DNA of 64,000 bases from Macquaria australasica. Its lineage: Eukaryota > Chordata > Actinopteri > Centrarchiformes > Percichthyidae. Position 1 is the stretch's first letter. Each line of letters opens with the position of its first letter. Both the position numbers and the translations under genes were made by a program. The stretch is taken from positions 62,001 through 126,000 of the forward strand of contig SEMN01000202.1 in assembly GCA_005408345.1 (NCBI GenBank). The letters are read 5' to 3'. The notes below the pieces were generated by a model. It had not been told where the DNA came from. It saw only the letters and a program-made list of their open reading frames with translations, and did not search any database. Positions 62,045 through 64,000 of this stretch are shown one piece after another.

Positions 62045-62914
62045 ATACTTTAAATCACACTTCTCAAACTATGTGCTATGAAGGGCTGAGAGTCCAGGAT
62101 ATTTGGAGCTTTATAGCTCTGTTTACTAATATGCAGATTCTTAATAACAGCATAAATTCTTCTTTATTACAAAAGTGATGAAAAATGGCTTTTATTGTAT
62201 ATCATATTGCACTGATCTGGCATGGTCATGAAGCTCCAGGCTTCATTCATGCAGCACTGTCATGTTCCAGTATGTCTGATCGAATAGTAATGATTTACTG
62301 CTGATTCATCCTTTGTCTGATAGAGATGAAGAGAATGTAAATTACTCTGATGGATAAATGAAACTGATAAGTGAAAGGCTTTATGGTCTGATAAGGACAG
62401 CCTTCACAGATAATGTATTAGCTTTAAAAAAAATAACTGGAATGTATTTCATTTATGTTTTTTTATTCTTTCTGTAGTGATGAAAGTTGTGTGTGTTTAT
62501 TAAACTATAATTTTTCAGTCAGACCCATGTCAGTATTTTTATTTTAAGTTCATGGAAACTGGATCAAGTTAGATGTGTAAAATCATGAAGACAACTTTAA
62601 CTATTCCTCGTTCTACAGACCACCAAAGGAGAGGCACAAATTATAGTTAAGTATATTATTGATATCTGGTGGTATAAGCTTTGAAGAACAAGTCAATATT
62701 GGTCCGACATTGTTTTTTACTGCTTATATTTTGCCAATTGTTGAACTGGCATTTTGTGATGTAGTAATATTCTGAAATGTCTTCAAAAGAGCATCTCAAC
62801 AATTTTGCACCAGAATTGGTACTTAAACTATTTAGAAGGGATGAAAATATCACCCTTCATAGATGGGAAAATATTGGATAAATCAGTATAAATTTAAAAA
62901 AAATTAAACTGAAA
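62045..62914. other. Non-coding DNA after the unknown-family gene
   Basis: AT-rich sequence containing the presumed 3'UTR. No convincing coding sequence or recognisable repeat was seen apart from the ATTAAA signal. Confidence 0.6.
62499..62504 (+). terminator. Possible polyadenylation signal ATTAAA
   Basis: The common variant signal ATTAAA lies about 745 nt after the stop of the unknown-family gene, within GT/T-rich sequence. No canonical AATAAA was seen closer to the stop. Confidence 0.35.
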
Positions 62915-63053
62915 AAACTAGGTGTCCTGGTGACCTAGTGAACTAAAATCACACATCCTTGGATCAAATCCAGCTGGAGATCTTTTGTTGCAGGTCATCC
63001 TCATCTCTCAACTCATAATTTCTGGCACACTGTGCACTGTCCAATAAAGGCAA
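62915..63053 (+). repeat. Degenerate tRNA-derived SINE
   Basis: An A-box-like TGACCTAGTG is followed by a B-box-like GGATCAAATCC (62961-62971). The body continues CAGCTGGAGATC...TTGCAGGTCATCCTCATCTCTC and the tail is CCAATAAAGGCAAA. This matches the general form of the common fish SINE ending in (A)ATAAAGGC. The same tail text recurs at 60132-60152. Confidence 0.65.
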
Positions 63054-63511
63054 ACTGCCATAATTCACAACATTTGAGATCAATATCGGCATTAAGGAGT
63101 ACAAAAAACAAAAAGTCTGACAGTATACCTGCCAATATTTCACTCCACTTTCAGGCAATGATCCCTCAAAGTTGGTGATGAAGAGTAGAACGATAAACTA
63201 CTATTTAAGAAGATGGTTATGGTAAATCTAAGATGACAGTAAATATTGAACAGTGACCTTAAAATGGAAATTACAACAGCACTACAATGAAAACTTGAAT
63301 CAAGAAAAAGTAGCGAAAAATGCAGCCCATAAAACATGTATGTACTGCGATTTGAAACTGATCTGTAATAAGTAAATACTAGCTAACAATAAGCCAGACA
63401 CTACTACAAATCTCCTAGTTCCAAACTTGGACCTGCGCAGGCTAGTTTCTGTCCTAAACCTGCTTATAATCTTCACAGATGACTCAGAGAATTACTCCTC
63501 TCTTCACAGAA

Positions 63512-63948
63512 TCATTCCACTAAAAACTGTAAATAAAAATATTCTGCTTGTTGCATTTCTACAGGCACTTGACTGGTAAACCCAACAAACACTGAAAGGG
63601 AGTACTACTTTTCTTTTCTGGAATACAGAAGGAAGTTTTATCCAAACAGCTGTATTATCAAACTTCCTGTAACCACCAGCAACGCTTGTTTCAGTTTCGT
63701 TTACAGAGAAACAGTAACCTAGAAGGAGTTTCGCCTGCTCTCACACAAACACAGAGATCAGATTCCTGATGGCAGCAGACTAACGCAGGTGAGCTCTCTT
63801 ATTTCCTGAACGCTAGTTTTTGATTTACTATGACACTATTACACATCATTGGTGAAGCATTTAACTCAAGACTCGTACACAAAAGACTAACTTTGGAAGA
63901 TACTCACTTGATTTGATTAACTCAGATGAACTTGGGAATATATTTTTG
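63512..63948 (+). repeat. Tandem duplicate unit, copy 2; start of a further gene copy
   Basis: Nearly identical to 60154-60590, including the exon-1 donor GCAG/GTGAGC (GT at 63789-63790). Identity stops abruptly at 63948, after which a different sequence with a C-run follows to the window end. A second family member, or an orphan promoter, therefore begins here and continues beyond the window. Confidence 0.93.
63689..63698. promoter_or_regulatory. ISRE/IRF-type element in copy 2
   Basis: TTTCAGTTTC matches the IRF-binding consensus (GAAANNGAAA on the other strand) and continues as GTTTAC. The equivalent site in copy 1 (60331-60340) ends in T instead of C. It lies about 90 nt upstream of the exon-1 donor. 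The motif is short, so function is inferred. Confidence 0.45.
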
Positions 63949-64000
63949 CACAGAATGAGGACTGTGGATTTTGTCCCCCCCCCCCCCTTTCATTGGAAGC

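Noticed and set aside
1..64000. tRNA, rRNA and CRISPR arrays
   Set aside because: No cloverleaf, rRNA-like or regularly spaced direct-repeat arrays were seen; the only tRNA-like boxes belong to a degenerate SINE.

Overview
The window looks like teleost fish nuclear DNA. It has long non-coding stretches, dense (CA)n/(GT)n microsatellites, several dispersed repeat families of the kind common in percomorph-like fish, and split genes with canonical GT/AG introns. There is no operon structure and no prokaryotic or viral gene. The species cannot be named from the sequence.

Three regions carry genes. (1) The best supported is septin-9 on the minus strand, positions 45133 to about 34965. Nine coding exons with consistent splice phases give a complete 342-residue short isoform of the SEPT3/9/12 septin group, ending at 36329. 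The first of these exons is open upstream of the ATG, so longer isoforms with alternative first exons are expected to the right. Candidates lie at 47115-47157 and 56169-56300. (2) At 60154-62510 on the plus strand there is a compact two-exon gene for a signal-peptide-bearing, C-terminally membrane-anchored protein of a family I do not recognise. Its signal-peptide frame and body frame are out of register by one base. Its promoter and 5'UTR exon are repeated almost perfectly 3358 bp downstream (63512-63948), so the window ends inside a tandem array. (3) At the left, a CpG-containing promoter-like segment near 4.4-4.55 kb and a pair of YY1-type sites near 33.9 kb suggest starts of minus-strand transcripts. 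A well-bounded orphan exon sits at 29459-29527. In human the gene after SEPT9 on the same strand is TNRC6C, so a tnrc6c 5' region is one possible explanation, but no TNRC6 protein sequence is visible here.

Layout: 1-4411, probable intron of a leftward gene; 4412-4550, candidate first exon/promoter; 4.6-34.9 kb, non-coding spacer or long 5' introns with repeats, AT-rich homeobox-site-rich blocks and a few exon-like segments; 34.97-45.13 kb, septin-9; 45.1-60.1 kb, septin-9 upstream intron or intergenic DNA; 60.15-64 kb, tandem unknown-family gene array.

Most open frames of 60-200 codons here are chance or low-complexity frames and are not annotated as genes.
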